Positions 1 to 8,487 of a DNA stretch of 64,000 nucleotides are shown piece by piece. The stretch lies in the NCBI GenBank assembly GCA_965222005.1, contig OZ244935.1, positions 744,001 to 808,000 on the forward strand. The letters run 5' to 3'. The stretch is from CBDCTM01 sp965222005. Lineage in GTDB: Bacteria; Bacteroidota; Bacteroidia; Chitinophagales; Saprospiraceae. The notes beneath the pieces were generated by a model. The model had not been told where the DNA came from, did no database searches, and saw only the letters and a list, made by a program, of their open reading frames with translations. Position numbers and translations under genes: made by a program. Every line of letters starts with the position of its first letter. The first letter of the stretch is position 1.

Positions 1-1
1 G

Positions 2-466
2 CATGATGCCAACTCCATTACTTCTGTATCAGTGGAGCACTCTTCGGCCCTGTTGAATTATGCAGAGTCCGTCAGTGTGATCGGTATTGATGAGGCACAG
101 TTTTTTGACATGGAGCTGCCGCAGGTGTGTCAGCACCTGGCTCTCAGAGGCATCCGCGTCATCGCTGCCGGGCTGGACATGGATTATCAGGGCAAACCTT
201 TCGGCCCTATTCCCAACCTGCTGTCGGTGGCCGAATACATTACTAAAGTACATGCCATTTGCCAGCATTGCGGCAATCTGGCTACCCATTCCTACCGTCT
301 TTCTGATGATAAGGAAAGGGTGGTGCTGGGAGAAAAAGACCGATACGAGGCGCGTTGCCGAACCTGCTACCACATGGGCAACATCCTCGATTTGCGCGTC
401 AACCAAAATAAGGAAGAGCAAAAGGCAGCCGGCCCCAATCTCTTTACCGGCAAGAAAAAGAAATAA
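2..466 (+). CDS. tdk: Thymidine kinase, C-terminal part (5' end outside window)
   Basis: Thymidine kinase phosphorylates thymidine to dTMP with ATP in the cytosolic pyrimidine salvage pathway. The frame is already open at base 2 and reads HDANSITSVSV before the first internal ATG at 32, so the P-loop half lies upstream of the window. Visible family features are the DEAQFF motif, where the acidic residue helps bind Mg2+ and catalyse, and two paired-cysteine motifs (CQHC and CRTCYH) that form the structural zinc site of type II kinases. A lysine-rich tail (GKKKK) ends the protein. The AI-2E-family gene follows after 11 bp and is probably co-transcribed. Family assignment is firm; only the N-terminus is missing. 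Confidence 0.93.
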   Translation, partial: HDANSITSVSVEHSSALLNYAESVSVIGIDEAQFFDMELPQVCQHLALRGIRVIAAGLDMDYQGKPFGPIPNLLSVAEYITKVHAICQHCGNLATHSYRLSDDKERVVLGEKDRYEARCRTCYHMGNILDLRVNQNKEEQKAAGPNLFTGKKKK

Positions 467-477
467 GCCTCAAAACA

Positions 478-1539
478 GTGAAAATACTTGAAGATTCCAG
501 CCAGTTTTTAATACGCCGCGCCACGTTCATTTTGCTGGTCACGCTGGTTACATTGGCCTTTTTGGGGTTGATCCAGGATTTTTTAATGGCTTCCTTTTGG
601 GCCTCTGTTTTGGCTGTGATTTTCCACCGCACCTATCGCATTATCCGGATTTATGTGAAAGGGCGCTCCAATCTGGCTGCCCTGCTCACTATCCTGCTCA
701 TCCTATTTGTAGTCATCTTGCCGCTTTTCATCATCACCGTAGCTTTGGTTGATGAATCGGCTCAACTCTATCAACGCATTAATTCCGGAGAGATCAACCT
801 GCCCGGGCTTATCGAACAGCTCCAGAATCAGCTGCCATTGGTGCAAAGTTGGGCCGAAAGTATTGGCATCAATATTTCCGACTACCAAGATGGGCTCAGA
901 GGTGCCGCCTTACAAATCACACAAACCATCGCCAACCAGGCGCTATCCTACGTCGGTAATGCGCTGAATTTTACCATACAGTTTGTACTGATGCTCTACC
1001 TGTTGTTTTTCTTTCTTCGCGACGGCCAACTCATTCTTCGCCAGCTCATCCGAGCCGTACCGATGGGTGACAAAAGAGAGTGGACACTCTTGCACCGGAC
1101 GGCAAGCGTAGCCAGAGCAGCGCTCAAAGGAACTATGATAGTGGCCATCGTTCAGGGGAGTATAGGCGGATTGCTTTTTTGGTTACTAGACATTGAAGGG
1201 GCTGTGCTTTGGGGCGTGCTGATGACGCTCTTTTCCCTACTGCCAGTAGGAGGAAGCGGTATTGTATGGGTGCCTGCTGCTATCATCCTGCTTATACAGG
1301 GTGCTTATACCAAAGCCATCATAATAATTATTGTCGGCTCATTGATCATTGGCCTGATCGACAATCTGCTGCGCCCCATCCTCGTGGGCCGCGATACCCA
1401 AATGCCCGATTACCTCATCCTGCTGTCCACCCTCGGTGGCATTACCTGCTTTGGGCTTTCCGGCTTTGTCATCGGCCCGATTATCGCTGCCGTTTTCCTC
1501 ACCTGCTGGGATCTGATGGGCAGGGATTATGGAGGGTGA
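478..1539 (+). CDS. AI-2E family transporter (PerM/TqsA-like membrane protein)
   Basis: A 353-residue polytopic inner-membrane protein of the AI-2E transporter family. Members include E. coli TqsA, an autoinducer-2 exporter, and sodium/proton antiporters, so the substrate here cannot be named. Hydrophobic segments lie near residues 15-50, 60-90, 155-180 and 210-340, with the usual soluble loop (about 90-150) between the third and fourth segments. The C-terminal part carries the family-typical DNLLRPILVG stretch followed by the last two helices. Translation begins with GTG at 478, the only reasonable start after the thymidine kinase stop. The length is normal for the family. Confidence 0.88.
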   Translation: MKILEDSSQFLIRRATFILLVTLVTLAFLGLIQDFLMASFWASVLAVIFHRTYRIIRIYVKGRSNLAALLTILLILFVVILPLFIITVALVDESAQLYQRINSGEINLPGLIEQLQNQLPLVQSWAESIGINISDYQDGLRGAALQITQTIANQALSYVGNALNFTIQFVLMLYLLFFFLRDGQLILRQLIRAVPMGDKREWTLLHRTASVARAALKGTMIVAIVQGSIGGLLFWLLDIEGAVLWGVLMTLFSLLPVGGSGIVWVPAAIILLIQGAYTKAIIIIIVGSLIIGLIDNLLRPILVGRDTQMPDYLILLSTLGGITCFGLSGFVIGPIIAAVFLTCWDLMGRDYGG

Positions 1540-1582
1540 GGGGGCCGACAAGCGGATGCATAGACGGAAGACTTGCAGATTT

Positions 1583-1601
1583 TCAGACGGTCTGATTTTT
1601 T
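1583..1601 (+). terminator. Possible weak terminator between convergent genes
   Basis: A short hairpin (TCAGA, loop CGG, TCTGA) is followed by a T run about 45 bp after the AI-2E-family stop codon. A larger imperfect arrangement overlaps it: an 11-bp inverted repeat, AGATTTTCAGA at 1577-1587 and TCTGAAAATCT at 1636-1646, the second arm of which reaches the TonB receptor stop codon. Either could end transcription of the two converging genes. The stems are short, so this is tentative. Confidence 0.35.
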
Positions 1602-1644
1602 GCCATCTCTCGTCTGACCCTCCGTACATCTGACATCTGAAAAT

Positions 1645-4600
1645 CTAAAACTCCAACGCAGCTCCCAACACCATCCTTCTGGGCAGGCTATAAAAATCCG
1701 GATTGTTCAACCGCCATTGATAGGACAGCAGGAAGGACTCCACGCTCTGCCCCGACCGGCGCAGTGTTTCCAGCTCACCCTGTCCGAAAGCGGAAGCCAG
1801 ATAGCCATCATCGGTGGGCGAACCTGATGCTGGATAAACCTGAATAATGTTTCGCCGATCCAGTACATTTTGGATGCGCAAATATACGTTGAGCAATGTA
1901 GGCCGGGTGCTCCCCGGAGAGAGATTAAAGCGCTTGTTGATGCGTAAGTTGAGGGTGAAATGCCAGGGCAGGCGAGAGCCATTCAGCGCACCCACCGTGC
2001 CTGCGCCACCCAGCTTGGTAGGCAGGTTTTTGGCCGTAAAGGGTGCCCCTGAAAAGGTGATAGCTTGTAGATTAATGCCCGTATTGGCAAAAACATCTTT
2101 GCCCATCCATTTTGGGCCATTGTACTGTTTGCCTTCCCCATAACGATAGTCGAGGTTGGTGACCAGGCGGTGGCGCACATCAAAATCGAGAGGGAAGAGG
2201 GTCCTCAAATTGCCCCGATCAGTCAGGCCACGCTGCGATTCGGCTGTGGAGCCTGTGCCGCTGGCAAATTGAAGGGTGTAATTGGCATTGAGTGTCACAT
2301 TGGCTGTGCGCCGAAGTTCATACTGGGCTGTAAATCCTTTGACTGTCCCGAAATCGAGGTTGCCATAGGTGGTGTACTGATTTACCGGAGCTGGTATGTA
2401 CAGATAGGTGCGCAGCTGGATCATGTCGCGCATCTCGCGGTAATAGGCAGCCAGCTTGAGTGCGGAAGAGTTGGACAATCTTTGTTGAAAGCCAATCTCA
2501 TATTCGATGGTTTTGCTGGGCTTGAGGCTGGCGTTGTTTTCGGGCGTTCTTTCATTGAAGTAGTAATAATCCAGAGCCGTCACCCGCGTATTGGTAGCCG
2601 GGCGCTGGGTGAGGATGTCGTAATGAGCAAAGAAGTTGGCTGCTTCTGAGATAGGAAAGGAAAAAGCAAGACGTGGCATCCAGTTGAGCTGTGCTTTATA
2701 ATCTTCGAAAGACTGATGGGGGTCGAAATTGGCAGATTTGATGTTTGCCTCTGGATTTACGTATCGGGGCCTTACCACTTGCCCGCCGAAGAGTACATTT
2801 CCATCATTGGCAGGAGCACCGCCGGGGAAGTACCATTGCTCACCATCGCGAAAGGCTGCTACCTGATCTTCTCCTTCTCCATCCAAATATACTTTGTAAT
2901 GATCTTGCACCCCCTCAGGCTGCTGCTGCCCGGTTTGTTGATAAAAGGTCCGGGCATCCATGATTTCATAGAGTGAATAAGGGTCTTTTAGCACTTTGGT
3001 ATTGGCATCGTAGCGATCGACCCGCAGGCCGAGGCGGAAAATGACATTCTTGAAAGAGAATTTATCCTGCACATACGCGGCGGTATAGATCGGCCGGTCG
3101 GCAGCTACCGGAAAGCTGCGAATACCCTCCTCATCCGTAGCGCTAAAGAAATCATCGAAACGCACCTCATCGCTGATTCGCCTACCTTGAAAATCATAGC
3201 CCCAGTAATTGACAATGCCGTGGTCGGTCAGCTCCTGCGGCGAAAACATGCCCAACGACAGCTGGTCCGGCCGTAGCGCATCCACATTGACATACTCGCC
3301 CAGCTGCTGACCCGTCACGGAGCGTACAGCACGATAAAACCGCAAATCAGCAGGTTGAATAAAGTAAGTCGGATGCAGTCCCTGGCTAACATCTGCGAAG
3401 CGAGTGGTATCCACTCCCAGAATGTGGCGATTGGCTTGCTGGCGGGCGATGTTCCACAGCTCGCGGGGCCGCAGCTCATACCCTCGGTGCGTCCTTTGCT
3501 CATACGTAATACCAAACTGTAAATGATGGCGCCCCCGTTCCGAATCTTTGGGGACATACTCAAAAGCCCCGGAAGCCGAAAAGCTAAACAAGTCATTGTC
3601 GCGCTCACCGATCCGGTTATAAACGGTGCCCACATTGGTGTGAAAGCCCCAGGCAGCATCCACAGAGCCAACAAAAAAGCCATTAAACGCTACCAAATCA
3701 TTGAGGTTTTGAATATCCGAATCCTCATTGTAAGCTGCCAGTACCGGGTTGATTTGGCCGGGCTGGTAATTATTGAATTGCTGGCGGAAATCGCGATGCC
3801 GAAACTGGCCGTCTTCAAACAAAAAAACAGGGACCCACTCGTAATCAAAATTGCCGACATGTCCATATTCAAAAGGGCGATTGCCGTGTCGGTGATCGGA
3901 TACATTGTACTTGTTTTTTTCATAACCCATCATCAAGGTATAGCTGGCATTTTGGATGCGCTGCAGTTGAAATTGATCTTTGCCGGCATTGACCCAGTCC
4001 AGCTCCTGCTGCCCTAGCCGGTGTTTGAACCGCAGGTTGGCCCGATAGCGATTGGTGAGCCCTGTAGGGTTGTTGTGAGCATTGAGCAGGCGCCAACTGG
4101 GCCGGCTAAGGCTTTCGGAATTTGGTGTAAACTGATCATTCAATCGGTTGTAGGCCACGGTACCAATGAGGTCGATTCGTTTGCCGAGGCGGGCATCGAG
4201 GCGAGCGTTGAAGTCGATTTGTTCTGACTTTTCAAAAGGACGATAACTCAAGCTGGTCACATCCTCCGAAGAAAGAAACTCTGCAGCGGGAAGTCGCGAT
4301 GCACCAATCCGACGAACGGGCTGTGTTTCCAATTGCCGGAGCTTATCCTCTTTGATGCGAAAAACTTTGCCGGCTGCAGGGTCGTCATCAAGCTGACTGA
4401 GGTAGCGGCCAGAGAGGCGCAGGCCGAGGATGCTTTGTACAGAATCCTTTTTGATTAGTGGGCTGCTGATATTAAAACCGGCGAGAGTATAGTTGTAATC
4501 ATCGAGCAAGGAGGAGGTCTCCAATTCTGCCCCGCCGCTCAGTCGGCCGGAAGGGCCTTTGGTAATGATCGACACCAGCCCGCCCGTCACATCGCCGTAT

Positions 4601-5232
4601 TTGGCATCGATACCCCCAGTGATTACCTCCATTTGTTCAATCTCTGAGATGGGAATAAGCAGATTGCCATTTACCAAAAAATCATCGATATAAAAATTGG
4701 TAGCATTCAGCCTGCTGCCTTTGATAGAAAGGTCCGAGTTTTCATCCTCTTGAGCTACTCCCGCCGACATAGCCAGGATATTGCGGATATTGCGGCTGGG
4801 AATATATTGGATCTCTTCCGAAGTGAGCAGCATACCCCGTTTGGTGCCATCCGGCGGGATGAGCGGGTTGGCATAATCCACAAAGATGACCGGATCGAGC
4901 GTATATTCATCACTTTCCATCAATATCTGCAGGCGGTTTAGCTGGCCATTCTTTACCACCACCCCTGATATTTTTTGAGTGGCATAGCCCAAATAGCTAA
5001 CCTCCAGCAGGTAGGTGCCAGCCGGTATAGAAAGGCTGTAATTGCCATTGTAATCGGTGACGGCAGCGCCTTTGCGTATGCCTTTCGCAAAGGCAACAAG
5101 CGTAGCGCCGGTCAACGTTTCGCCGGAAAGGCCATCGGTGACTTTGCCCTCCAGGCTGGTTTGAGCTGTAAGATGAATGCTGAATCCGCACAATAGAAGG
5201 CACAATAGAAGGAGTGTAAATATACTTTTCAT
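1645..5232 (-). CDS. TonB-dependent outer-membrane receptor with carboxypeptidase-regulatory domain
   Basis: A large (1195-residue) TonB-dependent receptor, expected to form a gated 22-strand outer-membrane barrel importing an unknown ligand. From the ATG at 5232 it has a signal peptide (MKSIFTLLLL to about residue 23), then a CarboxypepD_reg-like beta-sandwich (about 25-105, LEGKVTDGLSGETLTGA). A plug domain follows (about 125-235, with DLSIKGSRLNATNFYIDD and the Q-M-E-V-I-T-G-G-I-D-A-K-Y-G-D segment). The rest is a long barrel ending in an aromatic residue (LGAALEF). The frame extends 33 bp upstream only through a TTG start that would precede the signal peptide, so ATG 5232 is preferred. 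No SusD partner is next to it. The neighbour upstream (5292-5981) has the same N-terminal domain type and lies 59 bp away, so the two may be one transcript. Confidence 0.9.
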   Translation of the reverse strand: MKSIFTLLLLCLLLCGFSIHLTAQTSLEGKVTDGLSGETLTGATLVAFAKGIRKGAAVTDYNGNYSLSIPAGTYLLEVSYLGYATQKISGVVVKNGQLNRLQILMESDEYTLDPVIFVDYANPLIPPDGTKRGMLLTSEEIQYIPSRNIRNILAMSAGVAQEDENSDLSIKGSRLNATNFYIDDFLVNGNLLIPISEIEQMEVITGGIDAKYGDVTGGLVSIITKGPSGRLSGGAELETSSLLDDYNYTLAGFNISSPLIKKDSVQSILGLRLSGRYLSQLDDDPAAGKVFRIKEDKLRQLETQPVRRIGASRLPAAEFLSSEDVTSLSYRPFEKSEQIDFNARLDARLGKRIDLIGTVAYNRLNDQFTPNSESLSRPSWRLLNAHNNPTGLTNRYRANLRFKHRLGQQELDWVNAGKDQFQLQRIQNASYTLMMGYEKNKYNVSDHRHGNRPFEYGHVGNFDYEWVPVFLFEDGQFRHRDFRQQFNNYQPGQINPVLAAYNEDSDIQNLNDLVAFNGFFVGSVDAAWGFHTNVGTVYNRIGERDNDLFSFSASGAFEYVPKDSERGRHHLQFGITYEQRTHRGYELRPRELWNIARQQANRHILGVDTTRFADVSQGLHPTYFIQPADLRFYRAVRSVTGQQLGEYVNVDALRPDQLSLGMFSPQELTDHGIVNYWGYDFQGRRISDEVRFDDFFSATDEEGIRSFPVAADRPIYTAAYVQDKFSFKNVIFRLGLRVDRYDANTKVLKDPYSLYEIMDARTFYQQTGQQQPEGVQDHYKVYLDGEGEDQVAAFRDGEQWYFPGGAPANDGNVLFGGQVVRPRYVNPEANIKSANFDPHQSFEDYKAQLNWMPRLAFSFPISEAANFFAHYDILTQRPATNTRVTALDYYYFNERTPENNASLKPSKTIEYEIGFQQRLSNSSALKLAAYYREMRDMIQLRTYLYIPAPVNQYTTYGNLDFGTVKGFTAQYELRRTANVTLNANYTLQFASGTGSTAESQRGLTDRGNLRTLFPLDFDVRHRLVTNLDYRYGEGKQYNGPKWMGKDVFANTGINLQAITFSGAPFTAKNLPTKLGGAGTVGALNGSRLPWHFTLNLRINKRFNLSPGSTRPTLLNVYLRIQNVLDRRNIIQVYPASGSPTDDGYLASAFGQGELETLRRSGQSVESFLLSYQWRLNNPDFYSLPRRMVLGAALEF

Positions 5233-5291
5233 AGCTATACATTTTGTAATAGAAGTATAGAGCAAAAAACGAACAGTTGATCAGAATTGGT

Positions 5292-5981
5292 TTAATGAGG
5301 GTACTGCACCATGAGCCTGGCTGTTTGTTGCCTTGCTTCACCGAGGCTGCGGATCAGGTAGTGGCCTGCTGGCAGGTCGCCAAGTTGAAGGCGATGCCGA
5401 CCCTCCGGCCTGCTGCCAAATTGCTGTAACAGCCTGCCCTGACTGTCATAAAGCTGGAGTTGGTCAACCGCTTTTGGCAGCTCTACGACCACATATTCAT
5501 TGGTTGGATTGGGGAAAAGACGGAGCCTGACTAAAGGCTTAGCCGATGGTTTGTGGTCAGGCTCCTGGTCGGGTGTTGGAGATGTAACTTGGCCGCAACA
5601 ACAGATTAACCGACAACCAGTGGTCATTATTTTTAGAGCAGATACTACCACCTCCTCCAGATTAATGTAGTCCGTCATCAAGTTTACGTTTAGTTGTTTT
5701 GGCAGATCGGACTCCACCAATACGCCTCGGATGTCGGAACTTTGGTAACCAATGTAGGTGATTTCTACATTGTACTTGCCGGGCTGAAGTTTTAGCTTGT
5801 AGTGGCCGTCCGAATCGGTACAGGTGGCAGAAACGATTTTATTTTGTTGATAAAAAATTACGTTTGCACCTATCAGTGCTTCGTTAGTTTCCTGGTCAAG
5901 AACCTGCCCGGAGAAGGATATTTGTGCGTTGAGTGTGGAGAGGGCGATCAGTGCGAGGAAGTAGGTAAAAGTAATTTTCAT
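5292..5981 (-). CDS. Carboxypeptidase-regulatory-like domain protein with T9SS type A sorting domain
   Basis: A 229-residue secreted protein. From the ATG at 5981 it shows a signal peptide (MKITFTYFLALIALSTLNAQ), then one CarboxypepD_reg-like beta-sandwich (about 22-105, GQVLDQETNEALIGANV). An EEVVVSA stretch resembling the TonB-box region of SusC/FecA-type receptors comes next. A short Cys-rich linker (CRLICCCGQ) and a Pro-rich spacer lead to a C-terminal type A T9SS sorting domain (FPNPTNEYVVVELP ... LPAGHYLIRS). The longer frame to 6152 has no signal peptide at its start and is rejected. The domain matches the N-terminus of the TonB receptor downstream, but there is no barrel. The role is unknown; it could be a periplasmic or surface accessory of that receptor. 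Confidence 0.8.
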   Translation of the reverse strand: MKITFTYFLALIALSTLNAQISFSGQVLDQETNEALIGANVIFYQQNKIVSATCTDSDGHYKLKLQPGKYNVEITYIGYQSSDIRGVLVESDLPKQLNVNLMTDYINLEEVVVSALKIMTTGCRLICCCGQVTSPTPDQEPDHKPSAKPLVRLRLFPNPTNEYVVVELPKAVDQLQLYDSQGRLLQQFGSRPEGRHRLQLGDLPAGHYLIRSLGEARQQTARLMVQYPH

Positions 5982-6119
5982 AGCTTTTATGGATAGTGGT
6001 GCTAATTGATTTATTGCTGTCAAGGTATTAATAAGTATTGCTATTCTGCCAGCCTGTTTGGTGGAATAAGTCAGGTTTTTGAATAGCACAAAATCTCTTT
6101 TTTGCCTTTCAAATAACCT

Positions 6120-6149
6120 TTGTAGTTCAGGGCATTCTCTGTACTTTTG
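6120..6149 (+). promoter_or_regulatory. Bacteroidota-type promoter upstream of purH
   Basis: TTG at 6120-6122 and TACTTTTG at 6142-6149 are separated by 19 bp. This matches the TTG-N17-23-TAnnTTTG consensus of the Bacteroidota primary sigma factor. It lies 36 bp upstream of the purH ATG and would drive the purH-coaX-OMP-TPR run. Confidence 0.65.
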
Positions 6150-6184
6150 CACATCTTTTAAGAAAACTACCTATCTACTGAAGC

Positions 6185-7711
6185 ATGACAGCAAAAAAGA
6201 TAAAATCAGCATTGATCTCTGTGTTTTCCAAGGAGGGTTTGGAACCTATTGTGCAGCATTTGCACCAACTTGGCGTACAATTGTATTCCACAGGCGGCAC
6301 ACAGCGGTTTATTGAAAAGCTCGATATACCTGTAGAGGCTGTTGAAAATATCACTTCCTACCCTTCCATCCTCGACGGGCGCGTTAAAACCCTGCACCCC
6401 AAAGTATTTGGCGGCCTGCTTGCTCGCCGTGAAGATGACCACCTCGCTCAGCTGGCCGAATACGACATACCGGAAATCGATCTGGTTATCGTTGACCTCT
6501 ATCCTTTTGAGGAAACATTGGCCAATACTGATGAGGAGGCGGAGATTATTGAAAAAATCGACATCGGTGGAATTTCCCTCATTCGGGCTGCTGCCAAAAA
6601 TTACCGCGATGTGGTAGTGGTGCCTTCCAGGAATGAATATGCTCTATTGCTCAAACTGCTTCAACAAAAGACCGGCTCCACAGATTTGGCTGACCGCAAA
6701 ATGTTGGCGCGCCGGGCTTTTCAAATTTCCTCTCATTACGATACCGCTATCTTTAACTACTTCCACAAAGGCAGCGAAGAGCCTGTTTTTAAACACAGCA
6801 TAGTCGATAATAAGGCTCTGCGATATGGTGAGAACCCACATCAGCAGGGGGTGTTTTTTGGCAGGCTGGAGGACATGTTTGACAAATTGAGCGGCAAAGC
6901 CCTTTCGTACAATAATCTGGTAGATGTGGATGCTGCGGTCAACTTGATGGCCGAATTCAAGGATGCCCCGCCGACCTTTGCAGTACTCAAGCATACCAAT
7001 CCTTGTGGTATAAGCACCCGGCCCACCGTCGCCGAAGCCTGGCAGGCGGCACTTGCGGGCGATCCGGTTTCGGCATTCGGAGGTATCCTCATTTGCAATC
7101 ATGCGATTGATTTGCCTACAGCTGAAGCTATCCATCAGCTATTCTATGAAGTGCTCATCGCTCCCGGCTTTAGCAGGGGAGCGCTTGATCTGCTGTCGGC
7201 TAAAAAGAAACGCATTTTGCTGCGCATCAAAGATTTTTACACACACAATACTACCTTCAAAAGCCTGCTCAATGGTGTGATTAGCCAGGACACTGACCTG
7301 CGATCGGAAACGGAGGAGGATTTTCGGCAAGTCACCAGGCAAGCTCCTACGGCAGGTGAAATCCGGGATTTGCTGTTCGCCAACAAATGTGTGAAACATC
7401 TCAAGTCAAATACAATCGTGCTGGTGAAGGATCAGCAGTTGGCGGGCATGGGTTGTGGCCAAACCTCTAGGGTGGATGCCTTGCGGCAGGCCATCCTCAA
7501 AGCCAGGCATTTTGGGTTTGAGTTGCAAGGCGCTGTGATGGCATCGGATGCATTTTTCCCCTTCCCCGATTGCGTAGAGATCGCTCACGAGGCCGGTATC
7601 AGGGCAGTAGTGCAGCCTGGCGGCTCGATCAAGGATCAAGCGAGCATCGATTTTTGCGATGCGCATGATATGGCTATGGTGATGACGGGTATTCGGCATT
7701 TTAAGCATTAA
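6185..7711 (+). CDS. purH: Bifunctional AICAR transformylase / IMP cyclohydrolase
   Basis: PurH catalyses the last two steps of de novo purine synthesis in the cytosol: formylation of AICAR by 10-formyl-THF and ring closure to IMP. The 508-residue length is typical. The N-terminal MGS-like cyclohydrolase domain spans about 1-145 (STGGTQ, SYPSILDGRVKTLHP, IDIGGISLIRAAAKN). The transformylase domain follows, with RYGENPHQ at 213-220 and the catalytic KHTNPCG at 269-275 (Lys269, His270). The C-terminus has the family-typical SDAFFPFPD and GGSIKDQ segments. It starts the gene run that continues into coaX 38 bp downstream, and a good promoter precedes it. Confidence 0.97.
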   Translation: MTAKKIKSALISVFSKEGLEPIVQHLHQLGVQLYSTGGTQRFIEKLDIPVEAVENITSYPSILDGRVKTLHPKVFGGLLARREDDHLAQLAEYDIPEIDLVIVDLYPFEETLANTDEEAEIIEKIDIGGISLIRAAAKNYRDVVVVPSRNEYALLLKLLQQKTGSTDLADRKMLARRAFQISSHYDTAIFNYFHKGSEEPVFKHSIVDNKALRYGENPHQQGVFFGRLEDMFDKLSGKALSYNNLVDVDAAVNLMAEFKDAPPTFAVLKHTNPCGISTRPTVAEAWQAALAGDPVSAFGGILICNHAIDLPTAEAIHQLFYEVLIAPGFSRGALDLLSAKKKRILLRIKDFYTHNTTFKSLLNGVISQDTDLRSETEEDFRQVTRQAPTAGEIRDLLFANKCVKHLKSNTIVLVKDQQLAGMGCGQTSRVDALRQAILKARHFGFELQGAVMASDAFFPFPDCVEIAHEAGIRAVVQPGGSIKDQASIDFCDAHDMAMVMTGIRHFKH

Positions 7712-7749
7712 GAAAAAGTGGAAATTGGATACACCATTTTGGCATTGAA

Positions 7750-8487
7750 ATGAATCTAATAATTGACAATGGCAATACCCGTACAAAGTTGGGCGTTTTC
7801 GATGAGGAAAGCTTGCTGGATGTAAAAGTCTGGCAAGGGAAGTGGGGCCTGAGAAAGCTCCGGCGTTTATTGAAGGAATATGCCATTGATTGGATCGCGC
7901 TATCATCAACGGGTCGCATACCCAAACGGGTGGCTGGTTTTTTGGCAGCGCAGCCGAATTTCATGGAGCTTACGGCCGATACACCACTTCCGATCCGCAA
8001 CCTCTACAAAAGCCCGAAGACGCTGGGGAAAGATCGCGTGGCTGCGGTGGTTGGTGCCTACCGACTGTACCCGGCGAAGAGCAGTTTGGTGGTAGATGCG
8101 GGCACTTGCATTACCTATGATATTATCGATAGCGAGGGCACTTATCATGGCGGCAACATTAGCCCTGGTATGGGTATGCGCCTACGTGCCATGCATCAGT
8201 TTACCGCCCGTCTGCCGCTGGTGGCAAGGGATTTTAGCCGGTTTGAGCTAGTCGGAAATACTACGGCATCTGCTATTTTGAACGGCGCACAGACGGCTGC
8301 CGTGCTGGAAGTAGAAGGCTTTATTCGCCACTACAGGCGACACTTTGACCGGATTAACGTTGTGTTAACAGGGGGTGACGCCGATTATTTTGCAAATCAT
8401 TTGAAAACCAAGATATTTGTACACCCAAATTTGGTCCTTGTAGGGCTAAATGAAATTTTGAATACATATGTTCAAAACCCTGACTAA
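7750..8487 (+). CDS. coaX: Type III pantothenate kinase
   Basis: CoaX phosphorylates pantothenate, the first step of coenzyme A synthesis, and is the usual pantothenate kinase in Bacteroidota. The 245 residues show the ASKHA-fold phosphate loop DNGNTRTKLG at about 6-15, GKDRVAA for substrate binding, the VVDAGTCITYD motif with its catalytic/metal acidic residue, and GGNISPGMGMRLRAM. The end overlaps the start of the next gene by 20 bp (8468-8487), which implies translational coupling. A coaX-outer-membrane-protein pairing is common in this phylum. Confidence 0.95.
   Translation: MNLIIDNGNTRTKLGVFDEESLLDVKVWQGKWGLRKLRRLLKEYAIDWIALSSTGRIPKRVAGFLAAQPNFMELTADTPLPIRNLYKSPKTLGKDRVAAVVGAYRLYPAKSSLVVDAGTCITYDIIDSEGTYHGGNISPGMGMRLRAMHQFTARLPLVARDFSRFELVGNTTASAILNGAQTAAVLEVEGFIRHYRRHFDRINVVLTGGDADYFANHLKTKIFVHPNLVLVGLNEILNTYVQNPD

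Noticed and set aside
5982..6060. Promoter for the small T9SS-sorted gene near 6021 (TACCTTGA on the minus strand)
   Set aside because: It lacks the TTTG ending and has no TTG at the right distance upstream.
5982..6152. N-terminal extension of the small T9SS-sorted protein to 6152
   Set aside because: The extension is not signal-like and would place the signal peptide internally; ATG 5981 gives a normal signal peptide.
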